From Bryobacteraceae bacterium (GTDB taxonomy: Bacteria; Acidobacteriota; Terriglobia; Bryobacterales; Bryobacteraceae), in NCBI GenBank assembly GCA_025350445.1, contig JANXXV010000656.1:1-8791 (forward strand): a stretch of 8,791 nucleotides of DNA, read 5' to 3'. The translations under genes and the position numbers were made by a program. Position 1 is the first letter of the stretch. Each line of letters begins with the position of its first letter. Below are positions 7,106 to 8,791 of the stretch, piece by piece. Below the pieces are notes generated by a model, which did not search any database, had not been told where the DNA came from, and saw nothing but the letters and a program-made list of their open reading frames with translations.

Positions 7106-7114
7106 TGGTATCAT
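7106..7114 (+). promoter_or_regulatory. Possible extended -10 promoter for phosphatase/transporter pair
   Basis: TGGTATCAT has the TGn extension and five of six -10 bases (TATCAT against TATAAT). No good -35 box is found 16-18 bases upstream, as is common for extended -10 or activated promoters. It would give a leader of about 80 bases before the ATG at 7202. Confidence 0.35.
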
Positions 7115-7186
7115 CGAAACTGTAGCAACGGTGTCGCGACCCAGCAGTTCGCAAGCATTCCCCGCCGAAAGCGATATGCCCGAATG

Positions 7187-7192
7187 AAAGGA
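7187..7192 (+). promoter_or_regulatory. Ribosome binding site deciding the phosphatase start
   Basis: AAAGGA ends 9 bases before the ATG at 7202, ideal spacing. It favours 7202 over the in-frame ATG at 7184, which would place this site within the coding sequence. Confidence 0.65.
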
Positions 7193-7201
7193 TCAAATTT
7201 A

Positions 7202-8023
7202 ATGACAATTCCCACTACGGTATCCAAGCAATATCTGTTAGCCAGCGATTTCGATCAGACCTTAAGTTTCCATGATTCCGGTCTGGTTTTGGGCGAGATC
7301 CTCGGGGTGTCCGGCCTGCGTGAGCGGATCGAAGGTCTATCCAGAATTCACCTGGTGCAACAGGGCGGCGAACTCGCGTACCTGCTGCTCCATGACCCGG
7401 ACCTGCGCCGTGTGCGCAAAGAACATCTGATTGAAGCGGGAAAGCGCGTTCGCCTGAAGAAAAATATAGCGCTTCTTTCCGACTTACTCAAGGATCTGGG
7501 CGGCCATCAATTCTCGTTCTATGTAATTTCCGCGGCGCCCGAAGAGATTGTTAAGTCGGCGCTCGAAGGCATCGTCGATCCCGACCACATCTTCGGAACC
7601 AGGTTCCGCTACGATGCCCGTTCCGGGGAGATCGAATCCATCGTCCGTCTGCCCGCGGGCTACGGAAAGGTAGCGGTACTGGAAGAACTTCGCGCCAGCT
7701 TATCCGTCAGTCACGCCCGGCTGGTCTACGTGGGTGACGGCAGTTCGGACGTACACGTGATGTTACATCTCAACCGAATGGACGGCCTGACCATCGCCGT
7801 TTCGGAAAACCAATACATCACCCAAATTGCGCGCCGGACCGTATTGAGTGAAGACGCTCTGAGCGTGCTGGTTCCGGTTCTGGAGGATTTGCTGGGTTGG
7901 AACAGCGCCGCCATCCGCGTCTTCTTCGAATCGCACGGATTCGCTCTGCGCGAATGGAGCAAGGTGCGGACCGACAACATCACCTTGTGCCCCACGGAAG
8001 CGGAGGCGCAGCCCATCCAATGA
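7202..8023 (+). CDS. HAD-superfamily phosphatase (phosphoserine-phosphatase-like)
   Basis: The 273-residue protein shows all four HAD motifs: motif I SDFDQTLS with nucleophile Asp16 and acid/base Asp18, motif II Ser110 in YVISAAPEE, motif III Lys156 in AGYGKVAV, and motif [13 protein letters not shown] with Asp179 and Asp183. The long helical insert between motifs I and II (about 25-90) is a C1-type cap, as in the phosphoserine phosphatase (HAD-IB) group. It should dephosphorylate a small metabolite in the cytoplasm; nothing identifies it as a true serine-pathway enzyme. About 45 residues after 228 form an extra C-terminal segment. The start is set by AAAGGA 9 bases upstream. Its TGA overlaps the ATG of the transporter gene (ATGA), so the two are cotranscribed and probably coupled in translation. 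The divergent regulator is the probable controller. Confidence 0.88.
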   Translation: MTIPTTVSKQYLLASDFDQTLSFHDSGLVLGEILGVSGLRERIEGLSRIHLVQQGGELAYLLLHDPDLRRVRKEHLIEAGKRVRLKKNIALLSDLLKDLGGHQFSFYVISAAPEEIVKSALEGIVDPDHIFGTRFRYDARSGEIESIVRLPAGYGKVAVLEELRASLSVSHARLVYVGDGSSDVHVMLHLNRMDGLTIAVSENQYITQIARRTVLSEDALSVLVPVLEDLLGWNSAAIRVFFESHGFALREWSKVRTDNITLCPTEAEAQPIQ

Positions 8024-8791
8024 GCCAGGCGCTCGAATACCCCGAGAGCCTCACGGCCGGCACGCCCGCGGCCAGCGGCGAAAGCCTGTCGCGCGCGTGG
8101 TGGGCGGTGGTGGCGCGGTTTCTCATTCATGGGCTGGTCATCTCTACCTGGGTTTCGCGAATCCCTTCCATCAAGGCATCGCTCCACCTGAACGACGGCG
8201 TTTTCGGACTGACGCTGCTCGGCAGCGCCGTCGGTTCCGTCATCGGCATCCCTCTCTGCGGCATCTTTGTCACGCGATACGGCAGCCGCAGCGCCGCTAC
8301 TTGGACCAGTATCGGGCTGTGTCTGGCGCTCATTCCGACTGCCTTCGCCTTCAACGCGGTCACTCTATTTGCGGCTCTGTTCGTGTTCGGCGCAATGGCC
8401 GGTTCAAACGACGTCGCGATGAACGCGCAGGGCGTGGTGGTGGAGAGGCGGATGAGAACGCCGACGATGTCCCGCTTCCATGGGATGTTTAGCCTGGCTG
8501 CAATCTTCGGCGCGGCGGCGGGGGGACTGTTCGCGGCGCATGCAATTCCGGTCGGGCAGCATTTCCTCGTTACCGCGGCAATCTTCCTGGCGTTCGCGGT
8601 CAGCACCGCGCCAATGCTTATGGAGTCACCGCCTGACAAATCCGTCAAACCCTCCGCCAAATTGCGCATACGCCATCTTCCTCCGGCACTGCTGGCACTC
8701 AGTGCCATCGGATTTTGTATCTTTCTCTCGGAGGGTGCCATCGCCGATTGGACCGCCATTTACCTGAAAGAAGTCCTCCAGGCAGGTCCCG
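8020..8791 (+). CDS. MFS transporter, YbjJ/FucP-like, N-terminal part
   Basis: The first 257 residues are in the window; the gene runs past the right edge. After a polar N-terminus of about 25 residues come hydrophobic helices at about 27-47, 62-84, 94-111, 113-130, 155-173, 181-200 and 222-240, giving the first six helices and the start of the second bundle of a major facilitator protein. [10 protein letters not shown] (81-90) matches the conserved loop 2-3 motif. [13 protein letters not shown] (130-142), SRFHGMFSL (151-159) and [15 protein letters not shown] (237-251) are typical of the YbjJ/FucP-like branch, which includes sugar permeases. It should move a small solute across the inner membrane; substrate and direction are unknown. 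The ATG overlaps the phosphatase stop, with GGAGG at 8002-8006, 13 bases upstream. E. coli ybjJ is also, to my memory, next to a HAD phosphatase gene (ybjI), though of another HAD subgroup. Confidence 0.9.
   Translation, partial: MSQALEYPESLTAGTPAASGESLSRAWWAVVARFLIHGLVISTWVSRIPSIKASLHLNDGVFGLTLLGSAVGSVIGIPLCGIFVTRYGSRSAATWTSIGLCLALIPTAFAFNAVTLFAALFVFGAMAGSNDVAMNAQGVVVERRMRTPTMSRFHGMFSLAAIFGAAAGGLFAAHAIPVGQHFLVTAAIFLAFAVSTAPMLMESPPDKSVKPSAKLRIRHLPPALLALSAIGFCIFLSEGAIADWTAIYLKEVLQAGP

Noticed and set aside
7176..7187. A three-codon upstream frame (ATG CCC GAA TGA) before the phosphatase gene
   Set aside because: It has no ribosome site of its own and such short frames are common by chance.
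7184..7201. Earlier in-frame ATG for the phosphatase
   Set aside because: The best ribosome site (7187-7192) lies within this stretch and serves the ATG at 7202.

Overview
The window reads as a GC-rich, gene-dense bacterial chromosome with no RNA genes, mobile elements, CRISPR arrays or plasmid functions that I can see. The gene mix (an alpha-E/transglutaminase pair, a Tat-signal PIG-L deacetylase, an acyl ligase-carrier-acyltransferase fusion, and a GntR/LacI chimeric regulator) resembles soil Acidobacteriota of the Solibacter/Bryobacter type. That placement is an impression from gene style, not a proof; no marker gene is present.

Layout. (1) 1-991, plus strand: the last 38 residues of an alpha-E domain protein overlap the GTG start of a bacterial transglutaminase-like protease. 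This is the tail of a known conserved cluster whose ATP-grasp member should lie just left of the window. (2) 996-5142, minus strand: a tight three-gene operon, transcribed from a PIG-L deacetylase with a Tat-like signal (4264-5142), through a six-helix membrane protein I cannot name (3551-4255), to an 848-residue acyl-activating enzyme fused to an acyl carrier domain and a PlsC acyltransferase (996-3542). Both internal gaps are 8 bases. The transglutaminase and this operon converge with only 4 bases between stop codons. (3) 5211-5960, plus strand: an endonuclease/exonuclease/phosphatase-fold protein, divergent from the deacetylase across a 68-base gap. (4) 5885-7051, minus strand: a transcription regulator with a GntR-type winged helix and a LacI-type sugar-binding-like effector domain. 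Its last 28 residues are almost entirely antisense to the end of the nuclease-like gene. (5) 7052-7201: a 150-base control region with a palindrome placed on the regulator's own likely -10 box. (6) 7202-8791, plus strand: a HAD-family phosphatase whose stop overlaps the start of an MFS transporter (YbjJ/FucP-like) that runs off the window.

How the parts may work together. The minus-strand operon looks like a lipid acylation unit: the fusion can in principle activate a fatty acid, load it onto its own carrier domain and pass it to an acceptor through PlsC; the deacetylase and membrane protein may prepare or move that acceptor. The regulator/phosphatase/transporter set looks like a small uptake or efflux and dephosphorylation module under local effector control. 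Both are inferences from domains and gene order. The most unusual items are the fusion and its operon, and the antisense-encoded tail of the regulator. I did not find a clearly new defence or mobile system.
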